In this document: positions 7,474-16,164 of the stretch, piece after piece
Numbering within the stretch: the first letter of the stretch is position 1
Layout of the letters: every line of letters starts with the position of its first letter
Source: Lachnospiraceae bacterium UBA2860
GTDB taxonomy: Bacteria > Bacillota > Clostridia > Lachnospirales > Lachnospiraceae
Direction: 5' to 3'
Length of the DNA: 40,884 nt
NCBI GenBank assembly: GCA_002350625.1
Contig: DEFE01000022.1
Coordinates: 3,684 to 44,567, forward strand
Notes under the pieces: model-generated
What the model saw: only the letters and a program-made list of their open reading frames with translations
What the model was told of the DNA's origin: nothing
Database searches by the model: none
Position numbers and translations under genes: made by a program

Positions 7474-10105
7474 AAAGTTAGTTCTGATCGACGGACACAG
7501 TATCCTGTTTCGCGCGTTTTACGGCGTTCCGCTTACGATGACAGCTCCGGACGGCCTCCATACGAACGCGATCTTCGGCTTCATTAATATATTGACGAAG
7601 ATTCTCGACGAGGAGAAGCCGGATTATCTCGCCGTTGCCTTTGATCTGCCTTCGCCGACCTTCCGGCATGAGCTGTATGCCGATTACAAAGGAACAAGAT
7701 CCTCTGCGCCGGACGAATTCCGCGAGCAGGTGCCTGTTGTCAAGAAACTGCTCTCAGATATGAAGATTCCCGTGCTGACCGCTGAGAAGTGGGAGGCGGA
7801 CGATATTCTCGGAACGCTTGCGCTGAAGGCGGAGAAAGAGGGCGTCAGTGTGTCTCTGGTCTCAGGGGACCGGGACCTCCTGCAGATCGCCTCGGAGGGA
7901 ACGCAGGTGATCATTCCGAAGACGAAGGGCGGACAGACGACCTACGAGCGGTACACGCCGGCGGATGTAAAAGAAAAATACGGCGTGACCCCGGAGAAGT
8001 TTATTGAGCTCAAGGCGCTCATGGGCGACTCTTCGGATAACGTGCCGGGCCTTCCCGGCGTCGGAGAGAAGACGGCGCAGAAAATCATGGCTGCCTTCGG
8101 CTCCATCGAGAATGCGCGCGCGCATGTGGAGGAAATCAAACCAAAGAAGGCGATGGAGGCCATGCGGGATCATTATGATGACCTCCTCCTGTCTCTGACG
8201 CTCGTGACGATCCGGCGGGATGCCCCCGTCGATTTTGACCGCGCATCCTTCAGCGCCTATGACATGAAGAGCGACAGCGCCTATGAGGACTTTAAGCGGC
8301 TCGGCATGAAAAGCTTTCTCGGAGCTTTTGAAGAGGACAGCAAAAAAACGGGCACGAGCGGCTCATATGTTCTTGCCGGCCCTGAAGAAGCTGAAGAGGT
8401 ATATGCAAAAGCACGTGCGGCCAAGAGCTGCGGCGTCTCGGTTGCCATTGAACAGAACCGGCTCTTTGCTGCCGCCGTGTGCCTGCCGGAGGAGACCTAT
8501 GTTTTCCTTCCCGGCGAAGCGCTGACGGAAGAAGCGGTCGTCGAAGGGCTCCGCGGCATCCTTGAAAGTGAGACCGTGACAGCGGTGACGGACGCGAAGC
8601 ATCTGCTCCGCCTCACCGGCACGGAGGATAAAGGGCGGATCTTTGACTGCGTGATCGCCGCCTATCTTCTTGATCCCTTAAAGTCCGACTGGGCTTACGA
8701 CGCGATCGCTTCGGCATATCTCCACAAAAACGTGCCGTCGGCGGAGGAGCTGATCGGCAAAAAAGGCGTCGCGGCCGCGGCAGGGACGGAGGGTTTCCGC
8801 GAAAAAATGGCGGAGCTGTCCGCAGCGGATGCACAGACTGCTTTTGCTTCCTGCGGGATTCTCAGGGAGAAGCTCCGCGAAAATGGCATGGAAAAGCTCT
8901 TTGACGAGGTGGAGATGCCGCTTGTCTACTGCCTTGCCTCCATGGAAAACGCCGGAATTCTTGCCAGCCGCGAAGAGCTGAAAAAGTACGGCGACAGCCT
9001 GTCCGAGCGCATCGACGAGCTCACGGGGATGATCTATGCGGAGGCGGGAGAATCCTTCAATATCAACTCGCCGAAGCAGCTTGGCAGCATTCTCTTTGAG
9101 AAAATGGGCATGCCCGGCGGGAAGAAGACAAAGACAGGCTATTCGACGGCGGCCGACGTGCTGGAGAAGCTCGCGCCGATCCATCCGATCGTGGCGAATA
9201 TTCTTGAATACAGAACGCTGAGCAAGCTGAAATCCACCTATGCCGACGGCCTGCCTGCATTTATTGAGGAAGACGGCAGGATCCGCACCTCCTTCAAGCA
9301 GACGGTGACCGCGACCGGCCGGCTCTCAAGTGCAGATCCGAACCTGCAGAACATCCCCATGCGCGAGGAGCTCGGGCGGCTCATCCGCAAGTGCTTCTAT
9401 CCGAAGGATGGCTGCGTCTTCGTCGACGCGGACTACTCGCAGATCGAACTCAGAATACTGGCGCATATGTCCGGGGACCCGCAGCTGATCGATGCTTACC
9501 GGCAGGCGAAGGATATTCACCGCATCACGGCTTCGCAGGTTTTCCACATCCCGTTTGACGAGGTCACGGACCTCATGCGCAGGAACGCGAAAGCCGTCAA
9601 CTTCGGCATCGTCTACGGCATCAGCTCGTTCGGCCTCAGCCAGGGACTTTCGATCAGCCGGCAGGAAGCGCAGGAATATATCAATATGTACTTTGCCACG
9701 TATCCGCAGATCAAGTCCTTCCTGGACGGCCTGGTCGCGTCGGCGAAGGAGAAAGGCTATGCGGAATCGCTGTTCGGCAGGCGCCGCCCGATCCCGGAGC
9801 TGAAGTCGTCCAATTTCATGCAGCGCAGCTTCGGAGAGCGAGCGGCCATGAACAGCCCGATCCAGGGCACCGCCGCCGACATCATGAAGATCGGCATGAT
9901 CCGCGTCTTCAGGCGGCTTAAGAAGGAGCTGCCCTCCGCGACGCTGATCCTGCAGATCCATGACGAGCTGCTCGTCGAGGTCCCGGAGGCAGACGCGGAA
10001 AAAGCCAGACAGATCGTCAGCGAAGAAATGAGCGCGGCCGCGGACTTAAGCGTCCGCCTGGAGACGGACAGCCACATCGGGCGCGACTGGTATGAGGCAA
10101 AATGA
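7466..10105 (+). CDS. polA: DNA polymerase I, proofreading site degenerate
   Basis: An 879-residue repair and Okazaki-fragment polymerase. Residues 1-290 form the 5' nuclease (GDRDLLQ, SSDNVPGLPGVGEKTA). The middle domain keeps the exonuclease fold but the motif I region reads VAIEQN (A327-x-E329) instead of Asp-x-Glu, so 3'-5' proofreading is probably lost, as in Bacillus and Thermus enzymes. The polymerase domain is complete: motif A DADYSQIELR with D656, motif B RRNAKAVNFGIVYG, motif C QIHDELLVEVP with D833. The start at 7466 lies eight bases after GGAGG and overlaps the preceding gene by eight bases; the upstream in-frame GTG at 7457 is less likely. Confidence 0.96.
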   Translation: MSEKLVLIDGHSILFRAFYGVPLTMTAPDGLHTNAIFGFINILTKILDEEKPDYLAVAFDLPSPTFRHELYADYKGTRSSAPDEFREQVPVVKKLLSDMKIPVLTAEKWEADDILGTLALKAEKEGVSVSLVSGDRDLLQIASEGTQVIIPKTKGGQTTYERYTPADVKEKYGVTPEKFIELKALMGDSSDNVPGLPGVGEKTAQKIMAAFGSIENARAHVEEIKPKKAMEAMRDHYDDLLLSLTLVTIRRDAPVDFDRASFSAYDMKSDSAYEDFKRLGMKSFLGAFEEDSKKTGTSGSYVLAGPEEAEEVYAKARAAKSCGVSVAIEQNRLFAAAVCLPEETYVFLPGEALTEEAVVEGLRGILESETVTAVTDAKHLLRLTGTEDKGRIFDCVIAAYLLDPLKSDWAYDAIASAYLHKNVPSAEELIGKKGVAAAAGTEGFREKMAELSAADAQTAFASCGILREKLRENGMEKLFDEVEMPLVYCLASMENAGILASREELKKYGDSLSERIDELTGMIYAEAGESFNINSPKQLGSILFEKMGMPGGKKTKTGYSTAADVLEKLAPIHPIVANILEYRTLSKLKSTYADGLPAFIEEDGRIRTSFKQTVTATGRLSSADPNLQNIPMREELGRLIRKCFYPKDGCVFVDADYSQIELRILAHMSGDPQLIDAYRQAKDIHRITASQVFHIPFDEVTDLMRRNAKAVNFGIVYGISSFGLSQGLSISRQEAQEYINMYFATYPQIKSFLDGLVASAKEKGYAESLFGRRRPIPELKSSNFMQRSFGERAAMNSPIQGTAADIMKIGMIRVFRRLKKELPSATLILQIHDELLVEVPEADAEKARQIVSEEMSAAADLSVRLETDSHIGRDWYEAK

Positions 10106-10141
10106 CGGGGACTATTCGTGCGATGAAGGAGCGGATGACAT

Positions 10142-10747
10142 ATGTATGCGATCGGCGTGACCGGAGGCATCGGATCCGGTAAATCAGAGGTTCTGAATTA
10201 TCTGAAGGAGAGGTGGGATGCTTATATCCTGCGTCTCGACGACGTGAGCCGCTCGCTGCTGGAGCCGGACGGCGCTCTGTACGGCGAGGCTGTCCGCCTC
10301 TTCGGGGAGGAGATCGTGAAGGAGGATCAAAGTCTCGACAGAGCACAGATTGCCGCCCGCATTTTCGAAAATGAGACAGAGCGCGACGCGCTGGATGCCC
10401 TGATCCATCCGGCGGTCAAGCGCGAGACGATCCGGCTGATGGGGGAGCAGAAGGAGGCCGGAACGGATTTGTTCGTTGTGGAGGCAGCACTTCTGATCGA
10501 AGATCATTATGATGCATTGTGCGACGAAATGTGGTATATTTATGCGGATACAGACACAAGATACAGGCGTCTTATCTCTTCCAGGGGGTATACGGAGGAG
10601 CGGATTCAAAAGACGATGGAGAAACAGCTGTCGGAAGAGGAATTCCGCGCGCACGCCGGTCTTGTGATCGATAACAGCGGCGATTTTGCCCTGACGAAGG
10701 CGCAGATCGACAGGAGAGTAAGGGAATTAATAAAGGGAAGAGCATGA
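10142..10747 (+). CDS. coaE: Dephospho-CoA kinase
   Basis: Phosphorylates the 3'-hydroxyl of dephospho-CoA, the last step of coenzyme A synthesis. The 201-residue protein has the P-loop GGIGSGKS at 8-15, the LDDVSRSLL stretch and the IHPAVK motif that follow in this family. AAGGAG lies ten bases before the start. The polA-coaE order is common in Gram-positive bacteria. Its stop overlaps the next start by four bases (ATGA). Confidence 0.95.
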   Translation: MYAIGVTGGIGSGKSEVLNYLKERWDAYILRLDDVSRSLLEPDGALYGEAVRLFGEEIVKEDQSLDRAQIAARIFENETERDALDALIHPAVKRETIRLMGEQKEAGTDLFVVEAALLIEDHYDALCDEMWYIYADTDTRYRRLISSRGYTEERIQKTMEKQLSEEEFRAHAGLVIDNSGDFALTKAQIDRRVRELIKGRA

Positions 10748-11541
10748 AATTCTGCAGTATTGCAAGCGGGAGCAGCGGCAACTGTATCTATGCGGGGAGC
10801 GCGGATACATCGGTGCTGATCGACGCGGGCATCTCCGGGAAGCGCATCGAGGCCGGCCTCAACAGCCTTGATCTCACGACGCCGGACATCGATGCCATAT
10901 TGATTACACACGAACATTCTGATCACATCAAGGGACTCGGCGTGCTGGCAAGGCGTTACGGAATTCCGATCTATGCGACGCAGGGAACGGTCGGGGCTCT
11001 TAAAAAGTCCACGGCGATCGGGAAGATCCCGGAGGATCTCTGGCACGTCATAGAGGCGGACAGCAGCTTTAACGTGGGCGACCTCGCGGTGAAGCCGTTC
11101 AGCATATCCCACGACGCGGCGGAACCGGTCGGCTATCGGATCGAACACGGCGGGAAAGCGCTTGCCACGGCTACGGACATGGGCTGCTATGACGAGTATA
11201 CCGTTCACGCCCTGAAGGACCTCGACGTCCTTCTCCTTGAATCCAATCACGACGTGCGCATGCTGGAAGCCGGCCGCTATCCGTACTATCTGAAGCGGCG
11301 CATCCTGGGAGAAAAAGGACATCTGTCCAACGAGACGGCCGGGCAGCTGCTGTGCCGCGTGCTGCACGAAGGCATCCGGGAGATTTTTCTGGGACATTTA
11401 AGCGAAGAGAACAATTACGAGGCGCTCGCTTTTGAGACGGTCTGCGACGAAGTGACGCTCGGCGACAATCCTTTCCGTTCTTCAGATTTCCGGATCACGA
11501 TCGCGCACCGCGATCTGCCGGGGGAGGCTGTCGTCTTTTAA
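10744..11541 (+). CDS. Metallo-beta-lactamase-fold hydrolase, YycJ/WalJ-like
   Basis: A 265-residue MBL-fold protein with the metal-binding THEHSDH motif at 55-61, preceded by SGSSGNC and LIDAG, the pattern of the YycJ/WalJ family. Further ligand candidates are SISHDA, the aspartate in ATDMG and GHLSEENN near the C-terminus. WalJ proteins have been linked to DNA or RNA 5'-exonuclease activity and cell-division coordination; here there is no WalK/WalR operon nearby, so the substrate is unknown. It is translationally coupled to coaE. Confidence 0.85.
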   Translation: MKFCSIASGSSGNCIYAGSADTSVLIDAGISGKRIEAGLNSLDLTTPDIDAILITHEHSDHIKGLGVLARRYGIPIYATQGTVGALKKSTAIGKIPEDLWHVIEADSSFNVGDLAVKPFSISHDAAEPVGYRIEHGGKALATATDMGCYDEYTVHALKDLDVLLLESNHDVRMLEAGRYPYYLKRRILGEKGHLSNETAGQLLCRVLHEGIREIFLGHLSEENNYEALAFETVCDEVTLGDNPFRSSDFRITIAHRDLPGEAVVF

Positions 11542-11589
11542 AGATTTACGGACAAGGGACATATCAGTGAGTACAGGGGATAAGAGGAC

Positions 11590-11862
11590 ATGAAAAAAGT
11601 CATTATAACCGTCATAGGCAAGGACACTGTCGGCATCATAGCAAAAATCTGCACCTACCTGGCGGAGAACAGCTGCAACATACTCGACATCTCGCAGACC
11701 ATCACGGGCGGTTATTTCAACATGATGATGGTCGTCGATCTCACCGGCACCATGAAGCCTTTCGCCGAAGTGCGCGAAGACCTCCAGAAAGTCGGTGAAG
11801 AAATCGGGGTCAAGGTACACGTCCAGAGAGAAGAAATCTTCGAAAAAATGCACAGGATCTAA
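11590..11862 (+). CDS. ACT-domain protein, UPF0237 family
   Basis: A 90-residue stand-alone ACT domain (VIITVIGKDTVGIIAKICTY, then ISQTITGGYFNMMMVVDL). ACT domains bind small ligands, often amino acids. It directly precedes the DUF711 gene with a ten-base gap, a pairing conserved across many Firmicutes and archaea, which suggests the ACT protein senses or regulates for the larger partner. The function of the pair is not established. Confidence 0.9.
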   Translation: MKKVIITVIGKDTVGIIAKICTYLAENSCNILDISQTITGGYFNMMMVVDLTGTMKPFAEVREDLQKVGEEIGVKVHVQREEIFEKMHRI

Positions 11863-11872
11863 GGGACGAGTC

Positions 11873-13234
11873 ATGATCAATTTATCAGAAGTCATTGAAA
11901 CCAATAAGATGATTGACAGGGAGAACTTCGATGTCCGCACGATCACGATGGGCATCTCGCTTCTCGACTGCATCGATACGGATATTGCGGCCATGTGCGG
12001 GAAAATCCGCGATAAGATTCTTACGCGCGCGAAGGATCTAGTCAGGACAGGCGAGGATATCGCCTCGGACTACGGCGTGCCGATCGTCAATAAGCGCATC
12101 TCCGTGACGCCTGTCGCCCTGATCGGCGGCGCGCTGCGGGACACCGGCGACTATGTCCGGATCGCGAAGACACTTGACGCGTGCGCGCAGGATGTCGGCG
12201 TCAATTTCATCGGCGGCTTCAGCGCGCTTGTCTCCGAAGGCATGACGCCGGCCGACGAGCTGCTCATTCGCTCTATCCCCGAAGCTCTCTATGCGACGGA
12301 ACGCGTCTGCAGCTCGGTGAATCTTGCCTCCACAAAGCAGGGCATCAACATGGACGCCGTCCGCCTCATGGGAGAAGTCATCAAAGAGACGGCAGAGCGC
12401 ACCGCGGACAGGGACGGCCTGGGATGCGCCAAGCTCGTCGTCTTCTGCAACGCACCGGACGACAATCCGTTTATGGCCGGTGCTTTTCACGGCGTCACCA
12501 TGCCGGATACGGTCATCAACGTCGGCGTCTCCGGTCCCGGCGTCGTGCTGTCGGCTGTGGAGGAGTGCCGCGGCGCAGGCTTTGAGGAGCTGTGTGAGAC
12601 GATCAAGCGCACGGCGTTCAAGATTACCCGCGTCGGGCAGCTGGTCGCGCAGGAGGCCTCAAGACGTCTCGGCTATCCCTTCGGCATCGTGGATCTGTCG
12701 CTTGCTCCGACGCCTGCGATCGGGGACTCCGTGGCGGATATTCTGAAAGAAATCGGCGTCGAGGAGGCGGGAGCGCCCGGCACGACAGCCGCGCTCGCGC
12801 TGCTCAACGACCAGGTCAAGAAGGGCGGCCTCATGGCTTCTTCCTACGTGGGCGGCCTGTCTGGCGCTTTTATTCCCGTGAGCGAGGATCAGGGCATGAT
12901 CGACGCGGTAAATGCGGGCGCACTGACGCTTGAAAAGCTTGAGGCGATGACCTGCGTCTGTTCCGTCGGCCTCGATATGATCGCCGTGCCGGGAGATACT
13001 TCAGCGTCGACCATCTCCGGCATTATCGCGGACGAGATGGCGCTCGGCATGATCAATCAGAAGACGACGGCCGTGCGGCTCATTCCGGCGGCCGGCAAAA
13101 AGGTCGGAGACCAGGTGACCTTCGGCGGCCTGCTCGGCCACGCGCCAATCATGCCGGTGAACCGCTTTGACTGCTCAAGGCTGATCGAACGGAACGGACG
13201 GATCCCGGCGCCTGTCCACAGCTTTAAAAATTGA
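11873..13234 (+). CDS. DUF711 / UPF0210 family protein
   Basis: A 453-residue member of the DUF711 family (structurally related to glycyl-radical enzymes by fold, with no established activity). Recognisable stretches are FDVRTITMGISLLDC, NFIGGFSALV, SSVNLASTKQGINMDAV and the C-terminal GGLLGHAPIMPVN. The start at 11873 follows the ACT gene by ten bases with AAGGGACGAG as a ribosome site; an in-frame start at 11795 inside the ACT gene is unlikely. It ends ten bases before tmcAL. Confidence 0.9.
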   Translation: MINLSEVIETNKMIDRENFDVRTITMGISLLDCIDTDIAAMCGKIRDKILTRAKDLVRTGEDIASDYGVPIVNKRISVTPVALIGGALRDTGDYVRIAKTLDACAQDVGVNFIGGFSALVSEGMTPADELLIRSIPEALYATERVCSSVNLASTKQGINMDAVRLMGEVIKETAERTADRDGLGCAKLVVFCNAPDDNPFMAGAFHGVTMPDTVINVGVSGPGVVLSAVEECRGAGFEELCETIKRTAFKITRVGQLVAQEASRRLGYPFGIVDLSLAPTPAIGDSVADILKEIGVEEAGAPGTTAALALLNDQVKKGGLMASSYVGGLSGAFIPVSEDQGMIDAVNAGALTLEKLEAMTCVCSVGLDMIAVPGDTSASTISGIIADEMALGMINQKTTAVRLIPAAGKKVGDQVTFGGLLGHAPIMPVNRFDCSRLIERNGRIPAPVHSFKN

Positions 13235-13244
13235 GGAAATGCCT

Positions 13245-14477
13245 ATGACAACTGCGGCGATCATAGCGGAATTCAATCCCTTTCACAACGGGCACGCGCA
13301 TCTGCTCCAAAAGGTGCGCGAGCGGGGTGCGGACCGGATCATTGCGCTGATGAGCGGGGATTTCGTGCAGAGAGGCGAGCCGGCGATCGTCGATCGCTAT
13401 GCGCGAGCGGAAATGGCGCTGAAGGGAGGCGCGGACCTTGTCCTCAGCTATCCGGTCCGGTATGCGACCTCGTCCGCGGAGCGCTTCGCCGATGCCGCGG
13501 TACGGATTCTTGACGCGCTGCACGTCGTCGATGTGATTGCTTTCGGAAGCGAGAGCGGAGAGGCGGACGTACTTATGAGCTGCGCGCGCGAGCTCGCCCA
13601 CGAATCAAAGGATATGCGGCAGAAGCTGCAGGACGGCCTCAAAGAGGGCCTGTCCTTTCCTAAGGCCCGCGCCATTGCCGTGCCGGCCTATAAAGATCTT
13701 CTTTCCGCGCCGAACAACATCCTCGGTGTCGAGTACGGAAAGGCGCTGATCCGCAATGAATCCGAGATGGAGCCCTGGACCTTCGCGCGGATCGGACAGC
13801 CGCATCAGGACGGTCAGACAATCGCTCCTTATGCTTCCGCCTCCGCCATTCGCAATAAAGTGGAAGAGGACTATACGCGGCTTATGGAAAAGCAGCCGTC
13901 CGATCTCATTGAAGACGCCATTCATGCGGCAGTTCCGGAGGCGACCGCGGAGATTCTTACAGATGCGCTGAACCGGGACGGCCTCATCTTGCCTGAGGAT
14001 TTTTCAGCCCTTCTGCTTATGCGCATCTGGGAGACAGATCGGCCGGAATCCCTGGAAATCTATCAGGATGTGACGCCTTCTCTGGCTTGCACCATTTTAA
14101 AAAAGAGGCAGGAATTCCGTTCCGTGCGCGAATTCGCGGAGATGTGCGCCTCTAAATCCCTGACGATCTCCCATGTGTCCCGCGCGCTGCTGCACATCGC
14201 CCTCGGCATGAGGAAGGACGCGGCGGCGGAAGGCGCGCTGCTCACGCAGGTGCTCGGTTTCAGGGAGGAGGCCGGTGATCTGCTTTCCCTTATCAAAAGG
14301 AACGCGCTGATTCCTGTCATCGTGCGCCCGGCAGAGGACAGCTGCGTCCTTCTCGAAGGACAGCGGGCGCTCTTTGCGGAAGAAATGTATCTCGCAAATC
14401 TCTGCGAAGCGATGAGGGCGGCCAAGGGGGGACGGGACGCCGTCCACGCCTGCTCCCGCGGCGTAGTTAAGATATAA
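13245..14477 (+). CDS. tmcAL: tRNA(Met) cytidine acetate ligase
   Basis: TmcAL (formerly YlbM) makes N4-acetylcytidine at the wobble base of elongator tRNA-Met, activating acetate with ATP. The 410-residue protein has the nucleotidyltransferase signature EFNPFHNGH at 9-17, then MSGDFVQRGEPAI, and PNNILGVEYGKAL further on. The start at 13245 is eight bases after GAGG; the in-frame ATG at 13239 would be only two bases away from it. Use of free acetate fits an organism that also encodes Pta and AckA. Confidence 0.92.
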   Translation: MTTAAIIAEFNPFHNGHAHLLQKVRERGADRIIALMSGDFVQRGEPAIVDRYARAEMALKGGADLVLSYPVRYATSSAERFADAAVRILDALHVVDVIAFGSESGEADVLMSCARELAHESKDMRQKLQDGLKEGLSFPKARAIAVPAYKDLLSAPNNILGVEYGKALIRNESEMEPWTFARIGQPHQDGQTIAPYASASAIRNKVEEDYTRLMEKQPSDLIEDAIHAAVPEATAEILTDALNRDGLILPEDFSALLLMRIWETDRPESLEIYQDVTPSLACTILKKRQEFRSVREFAEMCASKSLTISHVSRALLHIALGMRKDAAAEGALLTQVLGFREEAGDLLSLIKRNALIPVIVRPAEDSCVLLEGQRALFAEEMYLANLCEAMRAAKGGRDAVHACSRGVVKI

Positions 14478-14519
14478 GGATTAACGTATATGTCACGGTG
14501 TGACGGAACGGAGGCGGAT

Positions 14520-14906
14520 ATGGAAAATAAAAATACGTCCGGCCGCTTCGGCATCAACGTGGAAAAATGGTGCAAAGCGCACACGGCGGAGGCAGAAGCT
14601 CTCATCAGCGCGGAGACGGTGTCGGAAAAGGATCTGCGCCGTCACGGGAAAATGCTGTCTTATCTGATGCATGAGCGGCTGATCCATCTGATCGTCCTCG
14701 TGATGACCGTGTTCGGGGAGCTTTTTCTCATCGGCGTCACGATATTTTCGGAATCCGCTTTTCCGCTGTCCATGATTATGATGTACGCGGTGCTTGTTGT
14801 CCTGATCTTCTATGTGCGCCACTATTTCATCCTGGAGAACACCGTACAGAACTGGTACCGTCTCGAAGAAGAAATGACGAACATTCTGGAAAGGAGAGAT
14901 TCATGA
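14520..14906 (+). CDS. Small two-helix membrane protein of unknown function
   Basis: About 128 residues: a charged N-terminal half, two membrane helices (around LIVLVMTVFGELFLIGVTIF and MIMMYAVLVVLIFYV) and a short charged tail. The start at 14520 follows GGAGG by five bases; an in-frame ATG at 14490 with AAGGA upstream is possible. No family was recognised. Its stop overlaps the start of the YARHG gene by four bases, so the two are translationally coupled and may work together at the membrane. Confidence 0.7.
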   Translation: MENKNTSGRFGINVEKWCKAHTAEAEALISAETVSEKDLRRHGKMLSYLMHERLIHLIVLVMTVFGELFLIGVTIFSESAFPLSMIMMYAVLVVLIFYVRHYFILENTVQNWYRLEEEMTNILERRDS

Positions 14907-15763
14907 ACGCGAAAAAACTGTTCCCGAAAAAAGGCTGCTTAGCCATTGCGGCGCTCTTTGCCGCGCTTGTTGTCTTTGCCCTTCCCGCTTTTGCGGAGCC
15001 TTCTGTCCATGCGTATCTGCTGCCGGAGGCGGACAGCAGAGTTTACGGCATCGACGAGCTCCGCCTTCTGCCCGTGCAGGCCTTAGCTTATGCGAGAAAT
15101 GAAATCTATGCCAGACACGGAAGGAAGTTCAACTCTGAGGAGCTCACGGACTATTTTAACAGCTGCGACTGGTATGACGGCGTCATATCCGCCTCGGATT
15201 TTGACGAGGATTCGCTGAGCGACGTCGAGCAGGAAAATGTCGAGAAGATTCTGAAATTCGAAAAGAGGCTGGGCGGCTACGCTCTAAATGAGGAAGGGTA
15301 CGATGTATCCAAAGTCATCGATTTTGTGAACAGCCGCGGCGGCTACAATATTCTCTCGGGATTAAAGGTATCCCGGGCGGACGACACGACTGTGAACATC
15401 AACACAGATCACTTTGTGATCGGGATCCCGGCGAATACAGGCTGGGAAATCGAAGCGATCGACAACCGCACCTTCGCCATCTTTTACGTGGCCTCCCGCG
15501 AGAGCGGCTTCGGCGGATGGCTGGCGAGCATTTCCGCCTTTGACTACGGGGATGAATCTTATACGGACGCACCTTCTTACGGCGTCTGCGGATCTGACGA
15601 CGAGCACGTCTATGTGTCTTTCTTCCCGACGGACGTGCAGTTCGATCCAGACAGCGAGACGGAGGCGAAGGGCTATCAGAAGCTGCTGAAGTGGGCCATG
15701 GGGCTTGCGGATAACGAGGAGGCCGGCACGGGAGACGACGTGTTCAGCACGGTGGTCGGCTGA
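14903..15763 (+). CDS. Secreted YARHG-domain protein
   Basis: A 286-residue exported protein. A signal peptide is clear (KK, then CLAIAALFAALVVFALPAFA, probable cleavage after AFA). The mature N-terminus carries a YARHG domain: LAYARNEIYARHGRKF followed by the tryptophan/tyrosine-containing SCDWYDGV. YARHG domains occur in extracellular proteins of Gram-positive bacteria and are thought to bind the cell wall; no enzyme activity is known. The C-terminal half (from about 130) is beta-rich and was not recognised. No terminator is obvious after the stop. Confidence 0.82.
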   Translation: MNAKKLFPKKGCLAIAALFAALVVFALPAFAEPSVHAYLLPEADSRVYGIDELRLLPVQALAYARNEIYARHGRKFNSEELTDYFNSCDWYDGVISASDFDEDSLSDVEQENVEKILKFEKRLGGYALNEEGYDVSKVIDFVNSRGGYNILSGLKVSRADDTTVNINTDHFVIGIPANTGWEIEAIDNRTFAIFYVASRESGFGGWLASISAFDYGDESYTDAPSYGVCGSDDEHVYVSFFPTDVQFDPDSETEAKGYQKLLKWAMGLADNEEAGTGDDVFSTVVG

Positions 15764-15787
15764 ATCCCGGAAAAAAATCATAGCGAC

Positions 15788-15817
15788 TTGACTTAGCCGT
15801 ACGGCTCATTTTATAAT
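15788..15817 (+). promoter_or_regulatory. Promoter of hipBA
   Basis: TTGACT at 15788-15793, an 18-base spacer and a perfect TATAAT at 15812-15817. The first copy of the repeated palindrome occupies the spacer, so a protein bound there would block RNA polymerase. Confidence 0.82.
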
Positions 15818-15884
15818 CAGTGATATAGAAATGAGCCGTACGGCTAATATTTTGTCTGCGGGGTTTATATTTCGCCGTACGGCT
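15795..15884. promoter_or_regulatory. Three palindromic operators, probable HipB sites
   Basis: The palindrome GCCGTACGGC occurs at 15796-15805, 15835-15844 and 15874-15883. The first two are extended to AGCCGTACGGCT. The centres are exactly 39 bp apart. One lies between -35 and -10 and two lie downstream of the promoter, in the leader. HipB is known to repress its own operon by binding multiple palindromic operators; the link of this sequence to this HipB is inferred from position and copy number. Confidence 0.8.
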
Positions 15885-15945
15885 ATATTATCAGTAAAAC
15901 TGTATGGCAGGCAATGCATCAAGATAAGGAAAAGAGGGAGACAAG

Positions 15946-16164
15946 ATGTGGGTAACAGATACCGAATCTTTTGGAAAAGCCCTGCGGGCAAGGAGAAGAG
16001 AACTGAAGTACACACAGGGCGCGCTCTCTGAGGTCAGCGGCTTCAGCGTGAGCTTTATCTCTGACCTCGAGCGCGGGAAGGAGACGGCGGAGCTCGGAAA
16101 GGCGCTGTTTCTTATGAACCTGCTCGGCATGCGGCTTGAGCTTCGCGCGAGGGACCGGCTATGA
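15946..16164 (+). CDS. hipB: HipB-like antitoxin, XRE-family repressor
   Basis: A 72-residue helix-turn-helix protein (FGKALRARRRELKYTQGALSEVSGFSVSFISDLERGKET is the XRE domain, split here by its helices). HipB neutralises the HipA kinase and represses the operon. A GAGGGAGA site precedes the ATG. The stop overlaps the hipA start by four bases (ATGA), giving coupled translation. It is close to the minimum size for HipB and lacks an obvious long C-terminal tail. Confidence 0.88.
   Translation: MWVTDTESFGKALRARRRELKYTQGALSEVSGFSVSFISDLERGKETAELGKALFLMNLLGMRLELRARDRL

Noticed and set aside
15795..15884. Possible CRISPR-like array
   Set aside because: Only three 10-12-base palindromes with 29-base gaps, placed on a promoter in front of hipB; no cas genes. 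Operators explain them better.
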